33,604 bases of DNA from Laetiporus sulphureus 93-53 (lineage: Eukaryota; Basidiomycota; Agaricomycetes; Polyporales; Laetiporaceae). The notes below the pieces were generated by a model. That model searched no databases and had not been told where the DNA came from. It saw nothing but the letters and a program-made list of their open reading frames with translations. Within the stretch, counting starts at the first letter, position 1. Every line of letters begins with the position of its first letter. This document shows, in pieces, positions 1-10,186 of the stretch. Location: the NCBI RefSeq assembly GCF_001632365.1, contig NW_024468587.1, positions 1-33,604 on the forward strand, given 5' to 3'. The translations under genes were made by a program, and so were the position numbers.

Positions 1-1061
1 ACTCTCACATAAGGATGTTGTGATAATAAAGAGGCTACATTGAGTGTGTATCAAGCTGATGTTTGTCGATGCCATCATCACAAGGGGTAACATCTTGAAG
101 AAAAAGCCACAGATGCATTCAATGTCATCATAGAATATTCTTTGTGATTCATTTAGGATCAGAACAAGAAGGTCTTGATGAGCAAGCTGCAGATTCTGTA
201 TCTTACAGCTTCATGAGATTCAAGTGAGACTCAGGGGAAGGAGAGCTACACAAGTCGTAGCAGGAAATTAGGCTTGGATGTCACAAATCACCATGATGGT
301 TATCAGGCAGGAAATTATTTATTTTATGTCAATATATGGCTACATGGTGGCTTTGTCGCATCAATGGGCCTTGTCGATCAATACCAGTGGTTAGCCACCT
401 GGACATGCCTAAATCGGGAGGCTCTCCGACACCCATCAGGTCCCGAAATATGCTAAGTTGCGATAAGGATAAGGGTCTTTTTAGAGCCTTTTGGGGCCTC
501 CGAGGTCTGAAATATGCAATCCGCGACAAGGAAATCGCGATTTGGGGCCCCTCAAATATGCTATTTTGTGACACTCCTATATAGGAGTTGCCCGGGTCCT
601 ACTTGAATGTACTGACATATCAGTACCAGCAATCAAGATATGGCTCCTGCGAGCAGTTGGACCTGTCGTGCTGTGTCGATATAGCTGCACATCCTCTGAT
701 GTTGTATTTCCACTATGACAGTAGGGGGTCTTGTCGATTTGAAGCTCACAAGGCTCTCCGCGAAAATTAGCGATCGGGGGATCATGTCTGCCCTGGGCTA
801 TGAGAAATGGAACTTGGCGTGGTGATCGCTTTGAACTTCGAGCTTGACTAGCATATGAGGATAACAGTGAAATCGCCCCATCGCTTGTCATGTCTCGACT
901 CTCATGATCTCCTTCCCCTAGCTAGACTATTTTCCCCAGTTACCGATCGACTTACATCGAAGTTCCTTGTAATCCTCTCGAGCATCTGAAGTAAGTGCTG
1001 GTTAACGGAATCAGCATGCACACAAATCATCTAAATGCTAAGGTGATGACTGACAATCAAA
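1..1061. other. Left edge, no supportable gene
   Basis: Short ORFs on both strands have no recognisable motifs and no convincing splice structure. A perfect 16-bp palindrome (ACTCCTATATAGGAGT) lies at 573-588. The motif AAATATGC recurs three times between about 445 and 562, each followed by a TTGCGA/CCGCGAC/TTGTGAC-like string, which suggests degenerate short repeats rather than coding sequence. Confidence 0.5.
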
Positions 1062-1305
1062 CACGGCAGATGTGACGCAATTTATGAATGTGGAAAATCG
1101 TGTGGGAATGTCAGCTGATGTCTTACATTTGTGGCAAAGCTTTGCCAATTTAGCATTTAAATGGCAAATAGTGCACATTCACAGCCAAAGTGAAACATTT
1201 TCAACATGAAATGCCATGGTTGCAAATATATGTTGCATGTGTAAGAAATCAGTTGACATTCACACACAATTTCCCACATTGATAAATCGCATCATGTCTG
1301 CCGTG
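1062..1305. mobile_element. MITE-like element with long terminal inverted repeats
   Basis: The first ~66 nt (1062-1127, beginning CACGGCAGATGTGACGCAAT) match the reverse complement of 1240-1305 (beginning CACGGCAGACATGATGCGAT) with about 10 mismatches counted by eye. The whole element is about 244 bp, AT-rich inside and without an ORF, which is the structure of a non-autonomous inverted-repeat element. The octamer ACTGACAA occurs at 1049-1056 and at 1320-1327 and could be a target-site duplication, but it lies 5-14 bp outside the visible inverted repeats, so that link is weak. A truncated relative is at 28196-28282. Superfamily is not determined; an 8-bp duplication would fit hAT. Confidence 0.7.
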
Positions 1306-3297
1306 AAATGATTTCAAAAACTGACAAGCCCTTTCACGTCACCCCTGTTAACTTGCAGAAATGTTTCTTTTGGAGACAAAGCCGGATCAATAAAGCACAA
1401 ATCTTATTACGAGACGGCCGCTGTATAGTTCGTAAAGCGCCGGCTGGCGAACTAAGCGCCCGTATATAGCAAATTTCTAGCGCGATAACCGCGAATCGAA
1501 ACGACCCTGGCAAACTAATTTATTTCGTGGCAGATAATGGATATGAAGCGTTATTGCGTGTACACCCATATTAAACAGAATATGAAGTGCCGGCTACAGA
1601 ATTCGTGACCATCGTGTGATCGGCCCTACCACCTTATTCAGTAACATACGAAGTGCGCACTGCAGAGCACAGTGTGTTTGAAGGTGCCATTGATGGGCAG
1701 TCACGATGTTACGGTGAGCCTAATTTATTGCATTACGGTAAGCCGCATCTATCACAAGCCAGACTTGATCCCTACTCGAGCAGTCGAAAAGCAGCTGCTA
1801 GACGCCTCTCGCAGATTCAGATATCCTTGCCAGATGATTGCGACTAGGACACCACTTCCATCGATATATAGATATTCCACAACATGTGCTTACATCCACG
1901 GCCATAGGACTCTGAAAGCACCGCATCCCGTCCGATCTGCGCAGTTAACCAGAGTGCCGCCTAGTTAGTACCATGGTGGGGGACCACACGGGAATCCTGG
2001 GTGCTGTGGTTTTTTGTTGTTTGAGGTGTATTCAGCAACTTGCTCTCGTGCACACTGACTTGCATTCAGCTTTTACCTCGCAGCCATGCGTATGCGGCTG
2101 AGCTCCTTCAGTGAATGATCGAGGCTGTGTACTCCACGTTGGTTGATGAGACGGGGCGCTCAATGACAATGTGGAGGGTCTCTGCACGCGTGGCGTCTTC
2201 ATCGAGAGCTTTGCGAGCCGGCTGTGCGTCATGATCATCAGACGGACTTTCAGTGTACTGGCCACAGGTATGACCACGTCCGCGCGGTTCGTGGATGCAT
2301 TTATGTGTAGGCGCCCACGGAGGCCTTTACTGTGCTCAGCGCTCGCTAAAGTTCTCAGCAACTTAATGCTCACATCGCTTTCGAGTTGAGGCACGATCAG
2401 AGCATCGGCATGTGTTATGCGGGACATTTCTTAAACGTTCATTATCCAGAAAGGATTAGCCGTACGCCAGTATCATCTCTCGGTGACCCTGCGTATCGTT
2501 CATCCTATGGCCACTCCCACGCGTCATTGCCTCAGGCTGATTCTCCCACCTTCAACATTATAGAGCATAGCAACTTCCAGTTGGGGCTATGCGGATTGAT
2601 TGCCGGCATATGGTCAACTACGAGCCACAGCGGCCCAAACAGCGTCAATATCGCTCTTCATATCATCATGGGCATCCATCAAGACGTATGGTGATTCTCC
2701 ATTGACCCGGGAGCCGATACATCGTTGCATGTATCACGGCTTTCCGAGTCCAGAAGGAGAAAACGGCTAGTCATAAGAACCTTTCACTAAATCGTACTCA
2801 CGTTTGTCAGCTCCTACACGACTGCCGTGTGGTGTTATGTGAAAATATTCGCTTTCGGTCGATTTTCCTTGCCATTTTCCTATAGCCTTGCGCAAACACA
2901 TGGGTACGGTACAGGATTATGAGAATTATCGAGATTCCAGACTAGTCTGTCTTTGTTGGGTTATCAATGTGTCGCGCCAGTTTCCATGGGTCATGTCGCA
3001 TACAGACCTGTGGTGTCTTTCGCACATCTCTTCTGTGCCATTCGAACCATCCGCATTGACTTGGGAAATAGATGTATAGAATGTAGACGAAGGTTGTGCC
3101 ATACATTAATTCACAGAACTAATTTATCCATAATAGTACAGGTACGATGCAGATGATAGAATAGAACCACCACGCACATAGTACGTAAAACGCCGAACAA
3201 CACACCCAGATAGTTGTGAGAAAAGACATTGTCCGCCATAGCCATTCCATCGCGCTCACGCATACACAACCATTCGACGGTACAAGACACCCCAGCA
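1306..3297. other. Intergenic, no convincing gene
   Basis: No recognised gene. The most protein-like ORF is on the minus strand at 2032-2427 (ATG start, 131 aa), with an alternating hydrophobic/charged first half and a Ser/Thr/Pro-rich second half. It has no recognised domain, no flanking exon and no promoter signal, so it is not called as a gene. Positions 2880-3300 are AT-richer and probably include the 3' flank of the minus-strand gene ending at 3298. Confidence 0.45.
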
Positions 3298-5697
3298 TTA
3301 CATCCTGCGGATGACACCGATTGGCGAAGGTCTTGACTGACTGACGAGTTGTGTCGCAGGTGCGGCAGATGGAGGAGCGAAGGACGTCTTCGCTTTCACC
3401 GAGCTATGGTCTTCATCACTGTCGTCGTCAGAGGCAAATTGTTTCGTGTGATCGCAGTAGTACGCTGCACTCGGGGCAAAGGGCACCGCCTCCTCTGGCA
3501 GGTCTTCGAGTATCTCCGCGAAGTCTTCGAACTCCTCCGCATCCTCCTCTTCTTCGCACACCGGAAAGTCTGGGTACGTCTCCGACCCTCGAAGGTGCGC
3601 CTCGTCTCCAGAGACCGGGAAGCTCGGCACGAACGGGGGCACTGAGAACGCAGACCGCGAGAGATTGGCGTAATGGGTCCCGGGGCTGTCAGACAACACC
3701 GCGTCGGAGCTGTGAACGTTTATCAAGGAGGATGGTCAACCTTGCGCGGAACCACCACGGAGTTTCTGAAGTTACTCTACACTCACTGGTTCGTAATGTC
3801 TCTCAAGGTATCCATACTCGAAGACGGTGTCAGGCTTATGCCATGAGGCGATAAGATCGACAACAGCTTCTCTGCGTTGAGCTGCGCGCCACGAGGCATA
3901 GCAGGCAGCAGGCTGTTCCGTAGCTGATACCTTTGGAGACGTTCCTTGACCAATTCTGCAAGAGGCACATCGGGTGAACCTGGACTAGGCAGCGGGGATC
4001 CCGGACCCAGCAGCGGTGACCTGAACTCATTGTCCTGCAACGTGTTTGATAGTAACGTCAGAGGCCGCCGAGGACTGCGAGAAGTATCATTGCCATCTTC
4101 GTCTTCATCGTCAGGTGCAAACGGCGAGAAGATCACTTCCTCCGTTTCCGTCTCTGTGAACAGCTTCAGGACTTCCTTCAGCCGCTTCTCGATTAGAGCT
4201 TTCTCCTTTTCGGTCAGTTCCCCGCGAGAGGCCTTCTCCATCTCCAGTGTATCATGCGGGTTTCCTCCCGAAGGTGCCGGTGCTAGAGCCGCCCGGGAGA
4301 CAGGAGAGACATCCTCCTGTCGCACGACTCGCATCGTATTCCCGCCAATCGTTGACATATACAGCAGAGCGAGAGCTACGGCGGTATTTCTCTGATCCTC
4401 TTCGAGGTCTCTCACATTCTGCTCAGCTTGGCAGAGCGCCTTACAGAAACGGTCTCGCTGAGCAGTTACCACAGAGTTGGCAGAGTGCATGCGGGCGACT
4501 CGGATGGCTAGTAGTCGCTCCATACTCAGACTCGGATCTTCGTGCACTAGAGGTTCGCCAGACACCAAGTGGACCAGCATGCCGATATGATTCCGAGCCA
4601 GCTGCAGACCCAAGTACCGGGAGAGCCTCCAAAGCACAAGCACACATGTCAAAAGCTGCCGAGTGGACGTCCGATAGCGGGTCCTGAAGCGAAGGAAGAG
4701 CATCGCTTCATCTCGTCGTGCTGCATCCGCCTGTGCGCGCTCCATGATCGCCTCTCGCCGAAAACGCATCGCGAAGCGCCAGAGAGCAGCCCAGAGAAGC
4801 ACAAGACGATAAAAGTATTGGCGGTACCATGTCCGAGTGAGCAAGTACGCGTCGACTTCTTGGAAGCGGATGGCAAGGATTTGTCGGCAAACTGCGATCC
4901 ATTCCGTATGCTTGCTTCTCACGTCCTGCAGAGCAGAGTGGAGAGCTTTGACCTCCGCCGAATGTCTCTTGCACTCATCAATCTGTCGGGCATGCCGACA
5001 AGTCAAAGTTGCCAAGCTATCCTGAGCAGAATAGAGTTCTTTCGTCGTCCAAGCGAGCCGCGAGCTAAGCTGACATCGTCGCCACCAAAGGAGCAATACA
5101 CAGGCCAGAAGCTTCCGAATAGCCTGCGAACGACACACTGCACTGGCGCTTGCGCGTTTCGCGATTGCCGTTTGTGCTCGCTTCTCTTGCTCCATACGAG
5201 AGACTTTGTACCTTGCCAACAGTTTCTCACCCGTGATGACATGGTCCATTACACGCGCCTGCGCGAGCTGCTGTTCCAGGAGGTAAATACGGTTCTCCAG
5301 GGTCTGCACGGTTCGAGTGAGCGCATGGAAGCAGGCACAGAGGGTGTCGATGTTGACGACTTGAAAGTCTTGCATACAGCCGCCCTTATGGGAGTTTAAG
5401 TGGATGGAGCTATCATGCATTGAATATCTCGTCTTGTTCCAGAAGTCGCGCGGGCACAGACCGGCCTGGAGAATGCAAGTAAATTGACGTTCGAAGGGTT
5501 CGCGCGTCAAAACGGCTTACCATTACACTGGGACGGAGCGCGTCGCACCACGCCTCGACCCTCAGCAGTATGGACTTGAAGGGTCTGTTGCACCAGCCAA
5601 TGGGACACAAAGCCAGAGGAAGCAGGCTCGCCCGGAGCGCAGAGACAGCAAGCTCAAACGCTAACCAGACAAATCTACTCCACGCCCTGCATTCCAT
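3298..5697 (-). CDS. Coiled-coil protein with three Sfi1-like W repeats and acidic tail
   Basis: Three exons are inferred: 5521-5697, 3787-5465 and 3298-3709, joined through introns 5466-5520 (GTAAGC...CCAG, phase 0) and 3710-3786 (GTGAGT...CACAG, phase 2), giving about 755 aa. Residues ~110-165 and ~200-250 are heptad-like, Gln/Glu/Arg-rich coiled coil. Three segments at residues 178-186, 276-284 and 330-338 share the form LL-x3-L-x2-W (LLACVLLLW, YFYRLVLLW, LLTCVLVLW). This resembles the core of the centrin-binding Sfi1 repeat, although the spacing here is wider than in Sfi1. A Ser/Pro-rich region with SP sites follows, and then a very acidic stretch (671-692). No family is certain. The start is also uncertain: the first exon could be untranslated, in which case ATGs at 5420 or 5375 would be used. 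A structural or cytoskeletal role is inference. Confidence 0.65.
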
Positions 5698-6272
5698 CAG
5701 AGGTATGCCCTGGTGGTCGGTCAGTGAAACACGGGCCGTAAGTTCAATTGTGCATAGCTACCTCCGACCATTCTTCCAACGAGGATGCGAACGACCAAGC
5801 TGCTAAAACAGCAATGAGGCTCACGACCTGCGCTAATACGGACTTCCAGTTTATCGAGATTGATATGGACAGACGGAGTAGGGATGTGATTGCGTCGAAC
5901 ATTGAGGACATAGAAAGTGAAAAGACGCTGTCATGTTCGGTTCGAAAGTAGTGACCTTCCTAATTGGACTAGCGCTACAGCCACCGACTCATTAAAGCCT
6001 CTAGCAGCTACACGAGCAGTGACCCTGCAAGTGAACCAAATGGTAGGCAGCTAATAAGAGTAAGACCACGGATTAATTGGAGAGTAGATTAACATTTGGG
6101 TACAAGGCGTGAAGGACAGACGACTACTGGCTACAATGTACATGCAATGTCGTGCTGATCTAAGCACTGTGGTATCGTATACGAGGAAGCACAAAGTCGT
6201 GGCACAAACATCATGGCAAGATGGATATCAATGACAAAACACTGAAAGTTTGGGTAATTCAATGGCATGCGC
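5698..6272. other. Intergenic between the coiled-coil and membrane-protein genes
   Basis: This is the 5' flank of the minus-strand coiled-coil gene and the 3' flank of the minus-strand membrane-protein gene. A short plus-strand ORF with an ATG at 5814 and stop at 5951 has balanced, acidic composition. It has no partner exon that I can find and may be a relic or chance. Confidence 0.4.
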
Positions 6273-6973
6273 CTATTGGCGTCCCCTAAACCACCCGAAG
6301 CGTGAGCTCTGCAAAACGCTCAGTCAGACGTCGTATATGAGCAAGCCAAACATACTCTACTCACATTGTCACTAACGTGGGCAGGAGGCGGCGTTTCCGG
6401 AGGCGGCGGCGGCGTGCCCGGAGGAGGAGGGTACTCTCCGGGGGGATAATGGGTGTTTTCTCCCGCATCTTCTGCCGGCGGCGGTGGGACCTCAGGCTGC
6501 GTAGGAGTCGCCTCTGTTGTCTCGCCCTGGAAGGTGTTCTTAGGTTGATAAGGCGGAGGCGGCTCATAAATGGGGGGTTGGTAGCCTGGAACTGTAGGCG
6601 GCGGGGGATTGTTATCACCCAGGTACGAGTCATCCCGCGGGCGTACGGGGCGGCTGAAGAAGTAGTTGTAGCCGCCGGTTTGCACAGGCCGCTGCTCGAT
6701 GGGGAGCGACATTACTTGTCTACGTCTGCGATAGAATAGACTGCAGACGATCAATACGAGTAATGCGATAATGATGCCTGAGTACATAAAGAGTCAGGGC
6801 GAGTGATTGCATATATCGGGTGGACTGTGCTCACCGACAATGATGCCTGCTATCGCTCGCGCTGTAACAGAACCTCCGTCATCGTAGTACCCTCCGTCAA
6901 TCTGAGCAGAGGCTAACAAAGCCAATGATAGCAGTACGACAGCTCGGGCTGAGCTGCTTGTAATGTGCGACAT
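6273..6973 (-). CDS. Secreted-signal, single-pass membrane protein with PPxY proline-rich tail (RCR-like candidate)
   Basis: The three exons are 6835-6973, 6365-6777 and 6273-6308. They are joined by introns 6778-6834 (GTGAGC...TCAG, phase 1) and 6309-6364 (GTGAGT, branch CTGAC, TTTTGCAG, phase 0), giving 195 aa. Residues 1-23 are a signal peptide ending ASA, and a short Gly/Tyr/Asp ectodomain follows. One membrane helix spans 41-62 (AIAGIIVGIIIALLVLIV), followed by the stop-transfer RRRR at 63-66. The cytosolic tail is extremely proline-rich and carries two PPxY motifs, PPIY at 114-117 and PPPY at 120-123, which are the classic ligands of WW domains in Rsp5/Nedd4 ubiquitin ligases. One helix, a basic stop-transfer and a PPxY tail resemble fungal RCR proteins; that assignment is inferred. 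Intron 1 falls in the same place as in the gene at 10187-10712. Confidence 0.75.
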
Positions 6974-7071
6974 TGTTGAATGGTTGGATGTTGAAATTAG
7001 TCGTAAACTGTGTTCGTAAATGAGTAGATGGAAGTTGGTTGATGAGCCAGGTAAAGTGGGGGCCTCAGGGG

Positions 7072-7079
7072 GATATAAG
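7072..7079 (-). promoter_or_regulatory. TATA-like box of the 6273-6973 gene
   Basis: On the minus strand this reads CTTATATC, about 100 bp upstream of the ATG at 6973. The leader between them is rich in CAACATC/CAACCATTCAACA strings, which is typical of a fungal 5'UTR. Confidence 0.4.
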
Positions 7080-7671
7080 GCCGGAGCAAAACGCAGGGAT
7101 GCGCCAGACCCGGCTGGACGGCTCGACGGACCAAGCGCCCGCGTCATTCCCGCACCGGAACCAGATGTGATGTCACAGTGTGATATTTGTCACATCATGT
7201 CACTGTCGCTTGCGAACTGCAGCCGGCGCTGAGCAACCTTCAAATCGCAGCGAGCGCGCTCTTTCGCTCGTTATTTCTATCTAGAGGATGCTTTCGCTCT
7301 TATTATCGCAGTGTTTGCTTGTCCCGCCAATAGTGCCGACTCAATGAGGCTGCGCCGGGCTTATGCTCTGCCATCCGCTCGTTCCCGACGCCCCACATCT
7401 AGGCTCACAGCTCTAACTGCTGCGCACAGTAGTGCCATGCCCTGGCCTGCCGACCTCGCGAATTTGCACTCAGCCAAAGGCAGGCTATTTAACCTGTGGC
7501 TGCGGTCTTCAGTAACTCTATCGCATTATCCTGAAGTTGTTGTGTCCATAAACATTTTCCAGTCCTCTGGTTGTACATTTTTTCTGAAGGATTTTGTGAG
7601 TAAGATCAGCTCCTTATCTTTGCTCAAACTAACCTTCGCTCCAAGACCTTGACAATAGCACACCCTATACC

Positions 7672-8094
7672 ATGTGCTTCGGAGCAATCAGAAGTTGTTT
7701 GCCCTTCGGCCGTTCGTCGTACGGCGGAGGCCAAGGAGGATATGGAGGAGGCCAAGGAGGATATGGAGGAGGCCAAGGAGGTTACGGCGGAGGCCAAGGA
7801 GGCTACGGCAATGAATATGGTGGGGGTCAAGGCGGAGGATTTGGAGGTCAAGGCGGAGGATTTGGCGGTCCAGGAGGAGGATTCGGTGGAGGGCCAGGCG
7901 GCGGATTCGGCGGTGGACGCCATGAAGGGGGAGGCGGAGGATTCGGCGGTGGACGCCATGAAGGGGGAGGCGGAGGATTCGGCGGTGGACGCCATGAAGG
8001 GGGAGGCGGAGGATTCGGCGGCGGACATCATGGAGGGGGAGGCGGTGGTCCTGGAAGAGGGGGAGGTGGAGGGTTTGGCGGTGGGCGCTGCTAA
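7672..8094 (+). CDS. Glycine-rich repeat protein
   Basis: Single exon of 140 aa. The ATG at 7672 follows a C/A-rich leader. The N-terminus MCFGAIRSCLPFGR carries two cysteines, and the rest is almost entirely repeats. First come four GGYGGGQ-type heptads (encoded at 7720-7803), then GGGFGGQ/GPGG units, then three 12-residue units containing GFGGGRHEGGGG (7903-8010) and a fourth degenerate one. The protein ends FGGGRC. There is no globular domain, signal peptide or membrane helix. Composition resembles the low-complexity tails of glycine-rich RNA-binding proteins and glycine-rich wall proteins, but no RRM is attached, so function is unknown. Tandem DNA repeats make the locus prone to length change. 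Confidence 0.65.
   Translation: MCFGAIRSCLPFGRSSYGGGQGGYGGGQGGYGGGQGGYGGGQGGYGNEYGGGQGGGFGGQGGGFGGPGGGFGGGPGGGFGGGRHEGGGGGFGGGRHEGGGGGFGGGRHEGGGGGFGGGHHGGGGGGPGRGGGGGFGGGRC
7720..7803 (+). repeat. 21-bp tandem repeat, four copies
   Basis: Four contiguous 21-bp units (7720, 7741, 7762, 7783) of the type TATGGAGGAGGCCAAGGAGG plus one base, differing mainly at synonymous sites. They encode (YGGGQGG)4 in the glycine-rich gene. Confidence 0.9.
7903..8046 (+). repeat. 36-bp tandem repeat, three identical copies plus one degenerate
   Basis: Units begin at 7903, 7939 and 7975 and appear identical by eye (each starts GGATTCGGCGGTGGACGCCA). A diverged fourth unit runs 8011-8046. They encode the GFGGGRHEGGGG repeats. 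Identity between the first three indicates recent expansion or homogenisation. Confidence 0.9.
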
Positions 8095-8890
8095 GCTGCG
8101 ATTGCGCGGTCTGCGATCCGGTGCGCTAGGTCATCTTCTGCCATCGTTTTCGTGCTCATCGTGCATCCTGGCTGCAGTTCACGCTGATACACCCGTCCTT
8201 TGGACTGTATATGCCTATTTCCTTTTTTTTCCCATTCACGACGATACCCTTCCTGTGACATTCCCACACGATACATCGTCAACCAGGACATTTTTCAGTT
8301 TTCACAGCATAGAATTGTTGTGGCTTACTATACCATCTACTATGTGATCCTGTACCCTCTCGGTGTAGAGAGATTGTCAGAATGGCCCCGCCCTGTGCAG
8401 TGCATGCCCATAGTGTGCGCAAAACGAAGAACGCCAGAGAATGATAACATGTCAGCTCACGAGAGAATGAATATTCAGGGCCCGTTTACGATTGATGTGG
8501 AGTGGGCCTTTCTCCTGTGGTCTTAACGCTTGGGAGCTGATTGTGACATTTTTCTGTCAGGACTTTCCTGCAGCCGTTCTTGGATGAATAGTGGAGTCAC
8601 GATGCGCGGCCTATGCTCCGTCATACGTTGGAGCCCAGCCTCTCTTGGAGTTGGTGGTCAGTTCCAGACCAAGCCAAGCTGACGCATATATATCCTCGAC
8701 CTGGTTTCCTGTTTCAAGCAAATGCGGTTCAAGTCTATCACCCTTGGATACTAACATCCGAAGCCTCATAAAGTAAGCGTTGTCGCTCTGGTCTAATAGC
8801 CTGTATCCATTATGGTTAAACATTTTTATTCTGCTATTAGACTTATACTCTTATACCGTAACACACCGAACAATCAATCAATCAACCCTC
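8095..8890. other. Intergenic: 3' flank of the Gly-rich gene and promoter of the Cys-rich gene
   Basis: No gene is seen. The stretch just upstream of 8891 contains TTATACCGTAACACACCGAACAATCAATCAATC-type A/C-rich leader sequence, consistent with a 5'UTR for the small ORF starting at 8891. The rest has only short ORFs without motifs. Confidence 0.45.
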
Positions 8891-9103
8891 ATGCCATTCT
8901 GCTTTCCGTGTTTCTGGCCATTTTGCTGGCCATGCTGCTGGTCATGTCCCGCCTTCGGAATAGGACTGGGCCTTGGCGCCGCTGCGGGTGTGGGCGCGGC
9001 CGCAGGCATGGAGGCGATGCATAGCGATGCGACAAGTCCTCGGGCGGGGATGGCAGGAAGAGAACAGTGGCAAACGTACCCGGCAGTTGTACGTACGGCA
9101 TGA
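8891..9103 (+). CDS. Small Cys/Trp/Phe-rich hydrophobic protein
   Basis: ATG at 8891, stop TGA at 9101-9103, 70 aa. The N-terminus MPFCFPCFWPFCWPCCWSCP holds six cysteines, three tryptophans and repeated aromatic-Pro-Cys triplets. It is followed by an Ala/Gly hydrophobic stretch (FGIGLGLGAAAGVGAAAG) and a short polar tail. There is no cleavable signal peptide. Clustered Cys next to hydrophobics suggests a multiply S-acylated, membrane-associated peptide or a metal-binding peptide; both ideas are inference. The coding call rests on the marked composition and the A/C-rich leader. Family not recognised. Confidence 0.5.
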   Translation: MPFCFPCFWPFCWPCCWSCPAFGIGLGLGAAAGVGAAAGMEAMHSDATSPRAGMAGREQWQTYPAVVRTA

Positions 9104-10186
9104 TCGCTAGCCTACCTCTCTCCGAGCGCTGGAGGCGGGAAAGCCATTAATGCCTTGCTACGTCATTGAAGCCTCTGTAATCGTTCGGTACGTCTCATAT
9201 TTCTCAAGACGGTTCTGAATGATGGCTTATGCCTCCTTTGAAAGTTGACTCGCTTCGCGACATGTGTTTCACTATTCAATCGCCAAATCTAATGGAATTC
9301 GTTTTCCCAGCTATGTTGAAGTCCTCCTTCAAATGCACATGAAATTGCACGTCTTCGTCTGCGACAATGCTTGCATCTGAAGTCTTCAGTATCAAAAAAG
9401 GAACGCCCACCTCGGAGGTTACACGGAACGTTCTAGAGCGGATCACTGAGGGTGACCACATCAAGGTCCTTGTAAATGCTCAAGAACGATCATTGTGGCC
9501 TGGACCGCCGATCCCCGTGGGGCGACACGAATCACCCAGCGTGCGATGCTTGGTTCCGATCGCAAGGGGCGTCTGCGAAATTCGCAACAAAATATTTGGC
9601 CTTGAAGCTTTGAAGACTTGACCTTGAGAACTCTAATGCGTTGGATGCTTAGATACTTGAGATGTAAGACGTCCTAATCGCTGGCTACAAGCGCAGTTTA
9701 GCCATCGAAGCCTATATACCGTCCCGGCCCATATATCATTGATTAATGAATGATCGACATCATTTGAACGATCACGTTAAGAGTCCGAGGGTCGTTTCCT
9801 CACTAGCTCTGCTGCCGGCTTAGCCACTTCTGCATAGCACTCGCATCGAAACATTGTCAATGACCATGGACGCTCAATGAGAGCTTCAGCAATCCTAACC
9901 TGCAGCTGGCATGGTCCAGTCTCATCTAGACCAGCACAGCCTCTAAATTCCGGATTTGACGGTGCTGTACAAATGCCGTCACTGCTTGATCGAGCTGACT
10001 CTCGGATCGCTTAGCTGGAGCGATCTCGCCTTGCAAGCATGATGTTGTTCCGAAATCCAAAATGGGACTTAAGCTGAGCTCATAAACCATCACTTCAGGA
10101 TCGCTGTACGGCACTTCGGTTCTCCCTAAGCTCTAAACACTTCGGCTGCACGATTTCTTTCGTCGGCACACTCAACGCTGACGACT
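9104..10186. other. Intergenic, possible coding relic at 9276-9621
   Basis: A plus-strand ATG ORF of 84 aa (9367-9621) overlaps a protein-like stretch on the minus strand. Read from about 9620 to 9276, the minus-strand frame is open except for one in-frame stop near 9488-9490 and ends in a well-balanced sequence (minus-strand stop at 9276-9278). Neither is recognised and no splice sites were found that rescue the minus frame. It could be a decayed exon. The remainder up to 10186 shows nothing beyond the probable promoter of the gene at 10187. Confidence 0.35.

Noticed and set aside
7624..8031. Minus-strand Ser/Ala-rich repeat ORF and plus-strand acidic repeat ORF over the glycine-rich gene
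   Set aside because: They are frame shadows created by repeat units that are multiples of three; only the glycine-rich frame has a fitting ATG and stop.
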